From Planctomycetota bacterium (GTDB lineage Bacteria > Planctomycetota > UBA1135 > UBA2386), in contig JACKIC010000002.1 of the NCBI GenBank assembly GCA_020638655.1, positions 124,001-188,000 on the forward strand: a stretch of DNA of 64,000 nucleotides, in the 5' to 3' direction. Made by a program: the position numbers and the translations under genes. This document shows positions 18,640 to 26,710 of the stretch, piece by piece. The notes beneath the pieces were generated by a model. The model made no database searches. It was not told the DNA's origin and was given only the letters and a program-made list of their open reading frames with translations. Positions within the stretch are counted from its first letter, which is position 1. Every line of letters starts with the position of its first letter.

Positions 18640-19029
18640 TCAACTCCCCGAGCCGCGCCGCGCCGTCACCTCGATCTCGATGCGCATCGCCGGATCGGCC
18701 AGCCCCGCCTCGAACATCGTCGCGGCCGGCCGGATCTCGCCGAACGCGGCCTTCAGGGTCGGCCAGCAGGCCTTGAAGTCGCTCGCGTCGGGCAGGATGT
18801 AGGTGACGCGCACCACGTCGCGCAGGCTCGCACCGGCTTCGCCGAGCACCTTCTCGAGGTTGCGCAGACACTGTTCGCACTGCGCGACCACGCCGTCCGC
18901 GAGTTGCATCGTGGCGTAGTCGTAGCCGGTCGTTCCCGAGCAGAAGATCCAGTCGCCGTCGACGACGGCGCGCGAGTAGCCGATGGCGGCTTCGAAGGTC
19001 GAGCCGGTGCTGATCAGGCGGCGGGTCAT
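18640..19029 (-). CDS. RidA/YjgF-family protein (reactive imine deaminase)
   Basis: 129 residues, the usual family length. RidA proteins hydrolyse reactive enamine/imine intermediates in the cytoplasm. Family features include SRAVVDGDWIFCSGTTGYDY and CEQCLRNLEKVLGEAGASL, then VTYILPDASDF, RPAATMFEAGLADPAMRIEIE, with the Arg and Glu of the active site visible. It carries more Cys than most RidA proteins. It lies between the MFS transporter and the deiminase-like gene on the same strand. A TAGGCT box is 6 bases upstream, so it probably has its own leaderless transcript. Confidence 0.92.
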   Translation of the reverse strand: MTRRLISTGSTFEAAIGYSRAVVDGDWIFCSGTTGYDYATMQLADGVVAQCEQCLRNLEKVLGEAGASLRDVVRVTYILPDASDFKACWPTLKAAFGEIRPAATMFEAGLADPAMRIEIEVTARRGSGS

Positions 19030-19035
19030 GGCGGC

Positions 19036-19041
19036 AGCCTA
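19036..19041 (-). promoter_or_regulatory. -10-like box TAGGCT, leaderless start of ridA-like gene
   Basis: The hexamer ends 6 bases before the ATG at 19029. It overlaps the last codons of the upstream MFS gene. Confidence 0.45.
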
Positions 19042-20412
19042 CGCCGCGGGGGCGTCCGGTGCGCGGGGGCGGGCGAACTTGTGCAGGCCGAAACCGAGCG
19101 GCAGCGTCACGAACACCAGCGCCGCCGACAGGAAGAACGGCGTCTGGATGCCGTAGACGTCGAACGAGTGGCCGTAGAGCAGCGGCGCGGCGATGCGCGC
19201 GAGCCCGCCGAACGTCTGCTGCATGCCCATGTAGAGGCCGCGGTCGTTGCCCGGCACGACGCGCGACAGCAGCGCGGTCACGCACGGGAACGTGAACGCG
19301 GTGCCGAGCGGGATCATCGCCACGGTCACCGCGAGCGTCGGCAGCGACTCGGCGAACGCCAGTCCGAGGATGCCGAGCGACAGCGTGACGATGCCGACGC
19401 GCGACAGCCGCGCCTCGCCGAGCTTGTCGACCAGCGGGCCCAGCGCCAACGTGCGCGCGAACACCGCGATCGCGCCGATGTAGAGGAAGAAGTAGCCGAT
19501 CGTCTTCTCGTCGATCGCGAAGCGATGGTTCAGGAACAGCGCCAGCACCGTGGTCACTCCCGAGAACGAGCCGATCGCGATCGCGTAGGTGAGGATCAGC
19601 CGCGACGTCACCTGGCCGGGTTGCAGCACCACCGAGCCCAGGGCCTTGCCGATCGGCACGCGCTCCTTGCTGTCGCCGCCGCGGTGCTCGTTGGGCTCGG
19701 CGAGGAACAGGAACGTGACCGCCATCGTCAAGAGGCACATCAGCGCCGCCAGGATGCCCGGGGCCGCGTGTGCGTAGAGTTCGCCTTCGCCGCGCCAGTG
19801 ATCGAGGTCGTGACCGCGCGCCACGGCCCAGGAGCCGAGTACGGGCCCGAGCGCGACGCCGAGATTGGTCGAGGCCGACAGCCAGCCCAGGGCGCGCGCG
19901 CGTTGCGCGGGTTCGGTGGTGTCGGCGACATAGGCCTGGATCACACCGACCGTGCCGCCGCCGGCGCCTTGCACGAGCCGCGACAGCAGCAGCACGGGCA
20001 GCGCCTCGGCGAAGCCGAACACCAGGTAGGCGACGCTCGACGCGGCGAGCGCGGCGATCAGCGCGGGGCGGCGGCCCCGGCGGTCGGAGAACCGCCCCCA
20101 GAACGGCGCGCTCACGAGCTGCGCCAAGGTGAAGGCCGCGGCGACGAGCCCGACCAGGGTGGCCTCGCCGACGGTCGTGCCGAGCACCATGACGCCGCCC
20201 TCGCCGAGCCGCTTCACGTAGAACGGCAGCAGCGGCACGATCATCAGCAGGCCGACCATGTCGAGGAAGGCGCAGAGCATCAACACCAGCAGCCGGGCAG
20301 GGATGCGCGGGATCTCGCGCAGCAGCGTGACGACCAGCAGCCCGCCGACGACGGCGAACGTGGTCGTCGCCGCGGGCGAGGTCAGCTGGGCGACGAGATC
20401 GGACTGCGGCAT
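19039..20412 (-). CDS. Major facilitator superfamily transporter (TetA-like drug:H+ antiporter group)
   Basis: 457 residues with about 12 to 13 hydrophobic segments. The loop 2-3 signature GRFSDRRGRRPALIAALAAS and the antiporter motif C region ALGWLSASTNLGVALGPVLGSW mark the 12-TM drug/H+ antiporter group. An unusual additional N-terminal helix (TFAVVGGLLVVTLLREIP) precedes the standard first helix. A hydrophilic central loop contains LAEPNEHRGGDSKERVP. The start at 20412 (MPQSDLVAQL) is chosen; an in-frame ATG at 20469 adds 19 Ser/Pro-rich residues. The substrate is unknown. Confidence 0.85.
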   Translation of the reverse strand: MPQSDLVAQLTSPAATTTFAVVGGLLVVTLLREIPRIPARLLVLMLCAFLDMVGLLMIVPLLPFYVKRLGEGGVMVLGTTVGEATLVGLVAAAFTLAQLVSAPFWGRFSDRRGRRPALIAALAASSVAYLVFGFAEALPVLLLSRLVQGAGGGTVGVIQAYVADTTEPAQRARALGWLSASTNLGVALGPVLGSWAVARGHDLDHWRGEGELYAHAAPGILAALMCLLTMAVTFLFLAEPNEHRGGDSKERVPIGKALGSVVLQPGQVTSRLILTYAIAIGSFSGVTTVLALFLNHRFAIDEKTIGYFFLYIGAIAVFARTLALGPLVDKLGEARLSRVGIVTLSLGILGLAFAESLPTLAVTVAMIPLGTAFTFPCVTALLSRVVPGNDRGLYMGMQQTFGGLARIAAPLLYGHSFDVYGIQTPFFLSAALVFVTLPLGFGLHKFARPRAPDAPAA

Positions 20413-20505
20413 CGAGGGGCTCGGCGGAGACGTTGGCGAGGTGAGCGGGCCGGCGCAAGCGCCCGGCACCTAAAGCAGGCTGGCGGCGCGAGTCGATGCT
20501 CGGCT

Positions 20506-21018
20506 GTGGCATCTGGACGACGGGAGCACGATGCGGCTGCGGCGCGGCGTCGGGCCCTGCTGCACTTCCTGCCGTGGCTCGTAGGCGTCGGTGCGCTGAG
20601 CCTCGTCGCGGCCTACGATCGGCGCTTCGTGCCCGTGCTCGAGTGCCTCGACATCGCACTGCCCGGGGTGACCACGGTCGCGCTCGACCTCGGCGAGCTG
20701 CTGCTGGGCCGGCACGGCTGGGTCGGTCCCCTCGCGCTCGCGACGTTGGGTTATCTGCCGATCGCGCTGGGCGCCAAGGGGCCGCGCGTGGCTCGAGCCT
20801 ACGGGATCGCTGGCGGCCTCTTGTGCGCCATCGCCGTCGCGTGTTACTTCGCGGTCCAATTGCCGATCGAGAAGCTGCGCAGCAAGCTCGACGAGCAGCC
20901 GGCAGTGTCGACGCCGCGCTGGAGTGACACGAATTGGCGACGGAACGCCGCACCGTGGGCTTGCAGCCATGGCTGGGGCTCCGACGGAACGCATGACTGC
21001 CGTCTTCGGGCCTCCTGA
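20506..21018 (+). CDS. Small membrane protein, unassigned
   Basis: 170 residues from GTG 20506. Three to four hydrophobic segments are seen: LLHFLPWLVGVGALSLVAA, the stretch TTVALDLGELL, GWVGPLALATLGYLPIALG and YGIAGGLLCAIAVACYFAV. They are followed by a short hydrophilic tail. No Shine-Dalgarno or alternative ATG is evident, so the start is uncertain. Its 3' end overlaps the 5' end of the DUF1826-like gene, suggesting coupling. No known family is recognised. Confidence 0.55.
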   Translation: MASGRREHDAAAARRRALLHFLPWLVGVGALSLVAAYDRRFVPVLECLDIALPGVTTVALDLGELLLGRHGWVGPLALATLGYLPIALGAKGPRVARAYGIAGGLLCAIAVACYFAVQLPIEKLRSKLDEQPAVSTPRWSDTNWRRNAAPWACSHGWGSDGTHDCRLRAS

Positions 21019-21703
21019 GTATCGCGGCGTGCGCGTGGTCGACAGCTTCGACGCGCTGCTGGCGACGCCGTTGGGTGGCGAGGTCAGCGCGGTCTGCTGG
21101 CGCCGGGTGCTCGCCGGCGACTTCGAGGAGGTGGTCGCGAGCGTCGCTGCGCACGATGCCGTCACCGCGCTCGACGCGGACCTCCTGGCGTCGTTGCGCC
21201 TCGGCGCGGCCGGGCGCGCCGCCGTGGACACGCTGCTCGACGACCTGCGCCGCCTGCGCGAACTCGGCCACGACCCGTCGCTCGAGTGCATCCGCGGCTA
21301 CGCGCGCGACGACGCCGGCCGCGCCGTGCGCACCGACGTCTATTCGTTCCACGTCGACCGCGCCGACGTGCCGACCGAGACGTTCTTGTGCAGCTACACC
21401 GCGCCGGCCAGCGAGGGGCTGCGCCACGACGAGGCCCGGCGCCACGTCGACGTGCCCGCGACGCGCGCGCGGCTGCTCACCGAGTTCGGCGGCGCGGACG
21501 ATGCGGCGTTCTGCACCTGGCTGCGCGAGCACAACTACGACCTGCACTACGCGCCGACGGCGGCGGCGCGGCCGTTCTCGTTCGGCGTCGGCAACCTGTG
21601 GCGCCTCGCGGTGGAGCACCCGGGCAGCGCGGGGCCGGCGTGCATCCACCGCGCGCCCGACGATCGCGGTGGCGGGCTGCCGCGGCTGCTGCTGATCAGC
21701 TGA
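20969..21703 (+). CDS. DUF1826-like protein
   Basis: 244 residues, soluble. The pattern VYSFHVDRADVPTETFLCSY, then ASEGLRHDEARRHVDVPATR, and near the C-terminus ACIHRAPDDRGGGLPRLLLIS resembles the DUF1826 family, which has an HVDN..LR.LCTY...GTEW and VHR.P...RLLL pattern. In other bacteria that family is often found near zinc-homeostasis (COG0523) genes; no such gene is here. The His, Cys and terminal His-Arg could form a metal site, but that is inference. Starts at 20969 or 20993 are both possible. The gene is convergent with the selenoprotein candidate. Confidence 0.65.
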   Translation: MAGAPTERMTAVFGPPEYRGVRVVDSFDALLATPLGGEVSAVCWRRVLAGDFEEVVASVAAHDAVTALDADLLASLRLGAAGRAAVDTLLDDLRRLRELGHDPSLECIRGYARDDAGRAVRTDVYSFHVDRADVPTETFLCSYTAPASEGLRHDEARRHVDVPATRARLLTEFGGADDAAFCTWLREHNYDLHYAPTAAARPFSFGVGNLWRLAVEHPGSAGPACIHRAPDDRGGGLPRLLLIS

Positions 21704-21712
21704 GCGGCGCGG

Positions 21713-22675
21713 TCAGCGGATCGTCGCCGGCACTTCGCTGACCAACGCGGGCTTGCCGAGCGGCGAGAGCAGGGTGATGCGCAGAACGGCGGAACCGGGG
21801 GCGGCGGCGGCAGGGACTCTCACGGAGTCGTCGTAGAGGATGCCTCAACAGTGGTCGTGGATGCGCGAGGTCTCGCTGACCTCGTTGCCGTTCTTGTCCT
21901 TGGCGACGACGGTGACGAGCAGCTCCTCGGCGGACAGGTCGAGGAAGTGCTCGTCGACGACCGCGAGCGTGTGCGGGCCGCTGCCGGCGTTGCCGACGAT
22001 CACGTTGATCTTGGGGCTCGTGCCCGCGCGCAGCACGAACTCGTCGTCGCCCCAGGTCGCGAACGACAGCGGGCCGTACGGGCACGGCCGCAGCACCGGC
22101 GCCTCCTTGGCAGAAGCCGCCCACTCGGTGAGGTCCATGCCGAGCGCGCCGTAGCCGCCGGACATCTGCTGCTGGCCGTTCCAGTCCATGCGGAACCAGA
22201 AGCCCTTGCGGCCGGCCTTCGGCGTGGTCGACACGAGGAACTTCTTGTGCACGAGGTCCGTGCCCGGGACGCGGATGTCGCCGACGCGGATCGTGAGCCC
22301 CATGCCGGCGGGCACGAGCTTCTCGTCGAACTTGCCGACGAAGCGTTCGCCCTTGCCGGTGAGGTCGCCGTCGCCGTCGAGGTCCAGGTAGAGCACGTCG
22401 TAGTGGGGTGCGTCGGCGGCGCTCTTGTCGAGCACCGCCCAGGCACGGTGCTTGCCCGCGAGGTCGAAGACGAACATCGCGTAGCGCGGCGCAGCGACGT
22501 AGGCCGGCTCCTTGCGGATCGTGCGGTCGAGCGTGGCGTAGTCGACCTCGCGGTAGGCGGCGCGGGCCGCGGCGGCCGCGGCGAGCCTGGTGTCGTTCGC
22601 GTCCTGGGCGGACAGGTGCGGCGTCGCGGCGGCGAGCGCCGCGGTGAGGCAGACGGCCAGTGGCATCGTGCGCAT
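21713..22675 (-). CDS. Probable selenoprotein: exported protein with C-terminal Cys-Sec pair (TGA at 21845-21847)
   Basis: 320 residues if TGA 21845-21847 is read as Sec277; 276 if it is a stop. The signal peptide ends HLSAQ. The body contains the Ca-loop-like DLDGDGDLTG and SFATWGDDEFVLRAG. The TGA follows RIHDHC, giving Cys276-Sec277-Gly. The frame then continues for 43 residues (GILYDDSVRVPAAAAPGSAV, then LRITLLSPLG ... PATIR) that look like the last strands of a beta-sandwich. 38 of these 43 codons end in G or C. A hairpin lies directly downstream (21815-21829). The readthrough stop falls 10 bases past the convergent gene's stop. No catalytic family is recognised; a redox role is inferred from the Cys-Sec pair. 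The same TGA would end the protein in a conventional reading. Confidence 0.7.
21815..21829 (-). promoter_or_regulatory. Candidate bacterial SECIS hairpin for Sec277
   Basis: On the minus strand GACTC, loop CGTGA, then GAGTC form a perfect 5-bp stem. The loop begins 20 nt after the TGA and has G at its second position. Bacterial SECIS elements are hairpins inside the coding region just after the UGA, with a G near the start of a small apical loop. Confidence 0.6.
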
Positions 22676-22681
22676 GGCGCA

Positions 22682-22687
22682 AGACTA
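22682..22687 (-). promoter_or_regulatory. -10-like box TAGTCT, leaderless start of selenoprotein candidate
   Basis: The hexamer ends 6 bases before the ATG at 22675, so the mRNA would start at the A of the start codon. Confidence 0.5.
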
Positions 22688-22735
22688 CCCCGGATCGCGC
22701 CCAGGGGCCCTCGCGCCGCGACGCACGGCTCGGCA

Positions 22736-22741
22736 TACTCT
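22736..22741 (+). promoter_or_regulatory. -10-like box TACTCT upstream of ABC-F gene
   Basis: The hexamer ends 9 bases before ATG 22751. It is divergent from the TAGTCT box, 48 bases away. Confidence 0.45.
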
Positions 22742-22750
22742 TCGCCCCCG

Positions 22751-24688
22751 ATGCTCACCCTGTCCGGCGTCACCAAGTCCTACGGCGATCGAACCCTGTT
22801 CGCCGACGCTGCGCTGCAGGTCAACCGCGGCGACCGCATCGGCCTGGTCGGACCGAACGGCGCCGGGAAATCGACCCTGTTCGGCCTGATCCTCGGCGAG
22901 GAGCCCGCCGACGACGGCCGCATCAACCGCGAGCGCGGCGCGCAGATCGGCTACCTGCCGCAGGAGAGCGCGCCGGTGGGGGACGAGACCGCGTTCGAGA
23001 TCGCCGTGGCGATCACGCCCGACTTCGTCGAGGTGCGGCGGCAGGTGCTCGCGTGGGACCATGACCACCCGGTCGAGGCCCAGCACCCCGAGGACCTGCA
23101 CGACGACGCGCACGAGCGTTTCCACGAGCTCAACGGCTACCAGGTCGAGGCCAAGGCGCGGCAGCTGCTCGGCGGACTCGGCTTCCGCGACCAGGACATG
23201 GACCGGCCGGCGCGCGAGCTCAGCGGCGGCTGGGTGATGCGCGCGCACCTCGCCCGGCTGCTGACGCAGGAACCCGAGCTGCTGATGCTCGACGAGCCGA
23301 CGAACCACCTGGACCTCGAGTCGCTGCTGTGGTTCCAGGACTACCTGCGCGGCTACCCCGGCGCGATCCTGGTGATCTCGCACGACCGCGAGTTCCTCAA
23401 CCACCTGGTCACCGGCATCGTCGAGATCCGCGCGCAGAAGCTGATCCGCTACACCGGCAACTACGACAAGTACGTGGCGCAGCGCGAGGCCACCGACGCG
23501 CAGCTGCTCGCCGCCTACAAGACGCAGCAGAAGGAGATCGCGCACCTGCAGGCGTTCGCCGACCGCTTCAAGGCCAAGGCCAGCAAGGCGACGCAGGCGC
23601 AGAGCAAGCTCAAGCAGATCGAGCGCATGGACAAGATCGAGGCGCCGGTCGCGGACGACAAGCGCGTCAGCTTCCGCTTCCCGCAGCCGGCGCGCAGCGG
23701 CCAGCGCGCCATGACCCTCGAGCAGCTGCACTTCGCCTACGGTGAGGCCAAGGTCTACGAGGGCATCGACCTCGAGATCGAGCGCGGCGAGCGCATCGTG
23801 CTGGTGGGGCCCAACGGGGCAGGCAAGTCGACCCTGCTCAAGCTGCTCGCGGACAAGCTGCAGCCGCAGCGCGGCGAGCGCGTGCTCGGCCACAACGTCG
23901 TCACCGGCTACTTCTCGCAGTACCGCGTCGACATGCTGAAGCCCGAGCGCACCGTGCTCGCCGAGGCGCTCGACACCGAGAGCAAGGTGACCGAGCAGTT
24001 CGTGCGCACGCTGCTGGGCTCGTTCCTGTTCTCGGGCGACAGCGTGCAGAAGAAGATCGAGGTGCTCAGCGGCGGCGAGAAGAGCCGCCTCGCGCTGGTC
24101 AAGCTGCTGCTCGACCCGCCGAACCTGCTGCTCATGGACGAGCCGACCACGCACCTCGACATGTCGAGCATCGACGCGCTGGTCGGGGCCCTCAAGCAGT
24201 TCGAGGGCACCCTGGTGTTCATCTCCCACGACGTCTACTTCATCAAGGCGCTCGCCAACAAGGTGATCCACGTCGCCGGCGGCAAGCTCACGCATTACCA
24301 GGGCGACTACGAGTTCTACCTGCACAAGACGAAGTCGACCTCGGCGCGCGCGGCGCTGACCGCGGGCGCCGTCGGCACCGGCAAGCCCGCGAAGGGCGGC
24401 AAAGCCAAGGCGGCCGCCCCGGCCAGTGGCAAGGAGCAGCAGCGCGCCCTCGCGGCGCAGAAGAAGCAGCTCGAGAAGAGCGTCGCCAAGCTCGAGCAGG
24501 AGATCGCCGAGCTCGAGCGGCGGCAGACCGAGATCGGTGAGCTGCTGGCGTTGCCGGAGGTCTGGAACGACGCGCCGCGCGCCACCGAGCTCAGCCGGGA
24601 GCTCGACGAACACACCGAGCGGCTCGCGCTGGTGATGCCGAAGTGGGAGGCGCAGATGCTCGAGCTCGAGCGGTTGGGCGCCGGCTGA
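22751..24688 (+). CDS. ABC-F family ATPase (ribosome-associated)
   Basis: 645 residues, two ABC domains and no membrane segments. Walker A motifs GPNGAGKST occur in both halves, around residues 35 and 354. Signature motifs are ELSGGWVMR and VLSGGEKSR, and Walker B regions are MLDEPTNHLD and LMDEPTTHLD. The linker between the domains is long, charged and helical (residues about 240-315), and a Lys/Ala-rich coiled C-terminal tail runs from about residue 540. This matches the translation-factor ABC-F group (Uup/EttA type), which acts on the ribosome rather than in transport. The start is fixed by MLTLSGVTKSYGDRTLF. Confidence 0.92.
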   Translation: MLTLSGVTKSYGDRTLFADAALQVNRGDRIGLVGPNGAGKSTLFGLILGEEPADDGRINRERGAQIGYLPQESAPVGDETAFEIAVAITPDFVEVRRQVLAWDHDHPVEAQHPEDLHDDAHERFHELNGYQVEAKARQLLGGLGFRDQDMDRPARELSGGWVMRAHLARLLTQEPELLMLDEPTNHLDLESLLWFQDYLRGYPGAILVISHDREFLNHLVTGIVEIRAQKLIRYTGNYDKYVAQREATDAQLLAAYKTQQKEIAHLQAFADRFKAKASKATQAQSKLKQIERMDKIEAPVADDKRVSFRFPQPARSGQRAMTLEQLHFAYGEAKVYEGIDLEIERGERIVLVGPNGAGKSTLLKLLADKLQPQRGERVLGHNVVTGYFSQYRVDMLKPERTVLAEALDTESKVTEQFVRTLLGSFLFSGDSVQKKIEVLSGGEKSRLALVKLLLDPPNLLLMDEPTTHLDMSSIDALVGALKQFEGTLVFISHDVYFIKALANKVIHVAGGKLTHYQGDYEFYLHKTKSTSARAALTAGAVGTGKPAKGGKAKAAAPASGKEQQRALAAQKKQLEKSVAKLEQEIAELERRQTEIGELLALPEVWNDAPRATELSRELDEHTERLALVMPKWEAQMLELERLGAG

Positions 24689-24753
24689 ACCGGCGCGGCC
24701 CGCGGGGGGGAAGCCGGGTCGGGACCCTACTGGACAGCCGCGCATGGCCGCCG

Positions 24754-24759
24754 TAGCCT
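24754..24759 (+). promoter_or_regulatory. -10-like box TAGCCT, leaderless GTG start of efflux-associated gene
   Basis: The hexamer ends 7 bases before GTG 24767 and supports that codon over ATG 24785. Confidence 0.5.
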
Positions 24760-24766
24760 GCCGCGC

Positions 24767-25207
24767 GTGACGACGCGAGCCAGCATGACGACGACCACGC
24801 CGACAGGCAGACGCTGGGTCTGCCTGCTGTTCGTCGTCGCGTTGCTGGTGCGCTCCTTCTGGGTGCCCTACCACCTCGCCACCGAACCGCACCAGCATGC
24901 GCTGACCAGCACCCTGGTCGTCGTCTGCGGCGGTTCGCAGCCGAGTGACGGGAGCGCGGACGCCGTCGTCGTACCGGCCGGCGACCATGTGCCGCACGCG
25001 GCGCACGATCATTCCGGCCCCCCGCAGCAGCGGCCCGCGGACGAAGACGAGCGGGTCGTCGACCTCCCGGCGCTGCCGCCGGCGACGCGCCTGCCGTTGC
25101 CGCCGCCGGCCCTGCGCGTCGGTTGGCTCGATGCCGACGTGGCCGTCGCGTCTGCTTCGCTGCCGATCGTCACGGCGGCGGCCCCGCGCGCGCCCCCGAT
25201 CGCCTGA
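24767..25207 (+). CDS. His-rich exported small protein preceding metal-efflux operon
   Basis: 146 residues. An N-terminal hydrophobic segment (WVCLLFVVALLVRSFWVPY) is followed by His clusters: YHLATEPHQHAL near residue 42 and DHVPHAAHDHSGPP near 79. A Pro/Ala-rich region completes the protein. His-x-His groups of this kind bind transition metals, so a periplasmic metal-sensing or buffering role beside the CBA pump is likely. Similar small proteins occur beside czc/cus operons, but I cannot assign a family. A 16-base palindrome and GATCCGA repeats separate it from the TolC-like gene. Confidence 0.65.
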   Translation: MTTRASMTTTTPTGRRWVCLLFVVALLVRSFWVPYHLATEPHQHALTSTLVVVCGGSQPSDGSADAVVVPAGDHVPHAAHDHSGPPQQRPADEDERVVDLPALPPATRLPLPPPALRVGWLDADVAVASASLPIVTAAAPRAPPIA

Positions 25208-25258
25208 TCCGAGCGGAGCTCCGCTCGTCGATCCGAGCCGCTGCGCGCCGCGATCCGA
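25206..25258. repeat. 16-base palindrome and three GATCCGA repeats upstream of efflux operon
   Basis: GAGCGGAGCTCCGCTC at 25211-25226 is a perfect palindrome. GATCCGA occurs at 25206, 25230 and 25252, spaced by 24 and 22 bases, about two helical turns. The region is between the His-rich gene and the TolC-like gene. It could be an operator, or the palindrome could be the 3' hairpin of the His-rich gene. Confidence 0.45.
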
Positions 25259-25335
25259 TCGGGCGCTGCCCCCGGCTGCGTCCCTTCCCCGATGCCGCTC
25301 CCGCGGGAGCACGAGGTGCCTCCTTGCACTCGCCC

Positions 25336-26709
25336 ATGTCCGTCGACCGCCGCTCCGTCCCGTCTGCCGTGCTTCTCGCCGCGCTCGCTGCCTGCGCGGG
25401 CCCCGTTCCCGAGGTCGTACCCGGGGTCGAGGCCGCGCGCGCCACCGGGCTCGCCGAAGACCTCTGCCTGCGCACCTCCTGGGACGCTGCCGAGGCCGCG
25501 GTGCCATGGCCGCCCGGGGCGACGCTGCGCGAGGCCGATGGCCTCGCCGTGGCGCTGCGCAACAGCCCGGAGTTGCAGGTCGCGCTGGCGGAGGCCCGGC
25601 TGGCGCTGCGCGGCGCCGAGGGGGCGAGGCTGTGGGCCAACCCGTTGCTCAGCGTCGTCGTGCGTTGGGGGGAGGGGCGACCTGCGGTCGAGACCGCGTT
25701 GACGGCGCCGTTGGTCGAGTTGCTGCAGACGCCGCGAAGGGCCGCGGTCGCCGATGCGCGGCTGCGCGCCGCGGCCGCGCACTGCGTGACCGTCGCCCTG
25801 GACGTCGCGGCTGCGTGGCGCGAGGCCTATGCCGAAGCCGTCGCCGCCGAGGCGGCCCTGCCGGAGCTGCGCGCGCGCGATCAGCTGTTGGCGCGCATGG
25901 CGGAGGTCGCGGCGAGCCGACTCCGGGCCGGCGAGGCCGACGCCAGCGAGGCCGCCGCGGTGCGGGCGAGGCAGGCCGACGTCGCGGTCGAGACGGCGAT
26001 GGCCGGCGCGCGCGTGACGGCGGCGCGCGGCGCGCTCGCGCTGCTCCTGGGTTGCCCGAGCGCGCCCGCCGACTGGCCGCTCGACGTGGGCAGCGACGAA
26101 CCGCTCGCGGACGAAGACCGCGCGGCCCGCGCCCTGCGTTCGCGGCCGGAGCTCCACGAAGCGGCCTGGGAGCTGCAGGCCCTCGGCGACGAAGCCGCCC
26201 TGGCCGCTCTCGCCGTCTGGCGCGAGACGGGGCTCGGAGTCTCGGCGGAACGCCCTGCCGGCTGGGAGCTCGGCCCGAGCGTCAGCGTGCCGCTGCCGCT
26301 GTTCGACTTCGGCGGGAACGCCCGGGACACGGCGGCGGCGGCGTGCCTCGCCGCCAGGCACCGCTGGACCGCCTGCGCGCGGCGGATTCTCGGCGAGGTC
26401 CGGGCCGCCGAGCGCGAGCATCGCGCGGCGCACGCCGCGCTCGCGGCGGTGCGCGACCGTCTGGCGCCGCTGCAGCGCGAGCGCCTGCAGCTCGCCGAGG
26501 CGGCCTGGAGAGCCGGCGCCACCGGTATCTCCGCCGTGCTGCTCGCCGACGAGGAACGTCGCGCGACCGAACTCCGCGTCGTCGAGCTGTCGCGCGACGC
26601 CCGCATCGCCCGCATCCGTCTCGACCGGGCCACCGCCGGCCTGTCCGACGGTGGCACCACCTCCTTCCCCGACGACTCCATGCCGCGCGCCGCGCGCGAG
26701 GACCGCTGA
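25336..26709 (+). CDS. TolC-like outer membrane efflux lipoprotein
   Basis: 457 residues. The lipoprotein signal is SAVLLAALAAC. Two long Ala/Arg/Glu-rich helical repeats follow, each with the pattern of an outer-membrane efflux protein: VALRNSPELQVALAEARLAL near residue 75 and LRSRPELHEAAWELQALGDE near 265, then the strand-rich PSVSVPLPLFDFGGNARD. It should form the outer-membrane channel for the RND pump encoded downstream. The adaptor start follows this stop by one base. It is shorter in its beta-barrel than E. coli TolC, as usual for CusC/CzcC. Confidence 0.9.
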   Translation: MSVDRRSVPSAVLLAALAACAGPVPEVVPGVEAARATGLAEDLCLRTSWDAAEAAVPWPPGATLREADGLAVALRNSPELQVALAEARLALRGAEGARLWANPLLSVVVRWGEGRPAVETALTAPLVELLQTPRRAAVADARLRAAAAHCVTVALDVAAAWREAYAEAVAAEAALPELRARDQLLARMAEVAASRLRAGEADASEAAAVRARQADVAVETAMAGARVTAARGALALLLGCPSAPADWPLDVGSDEPLADEDRAARALRSRPELHEAAWELQALGDEAALAALAVWRETGLGVSAERPAGWELGPSVSVPLPLFDFGGNARDTAAAACLAARHRWTACARRILGEVRAAEREHRAAHAALAAVRDRLAPLQRERLQLAEAAWRAGATGISAVLLADEERRATELRVVELSRDARIARIRLDRATAGLSDGGTTSFPDDSMPRAAREDR

Positions 26710-26710
26710 G

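Noticed and set aside
25205..25207. TGA ending the His-rich protein considered as a further selenocysteine codon
   Set aside because: The continuation lacks family-like features, no paralogue has Cys there, and the palindrome directly after it is better explained as an intergenic element.
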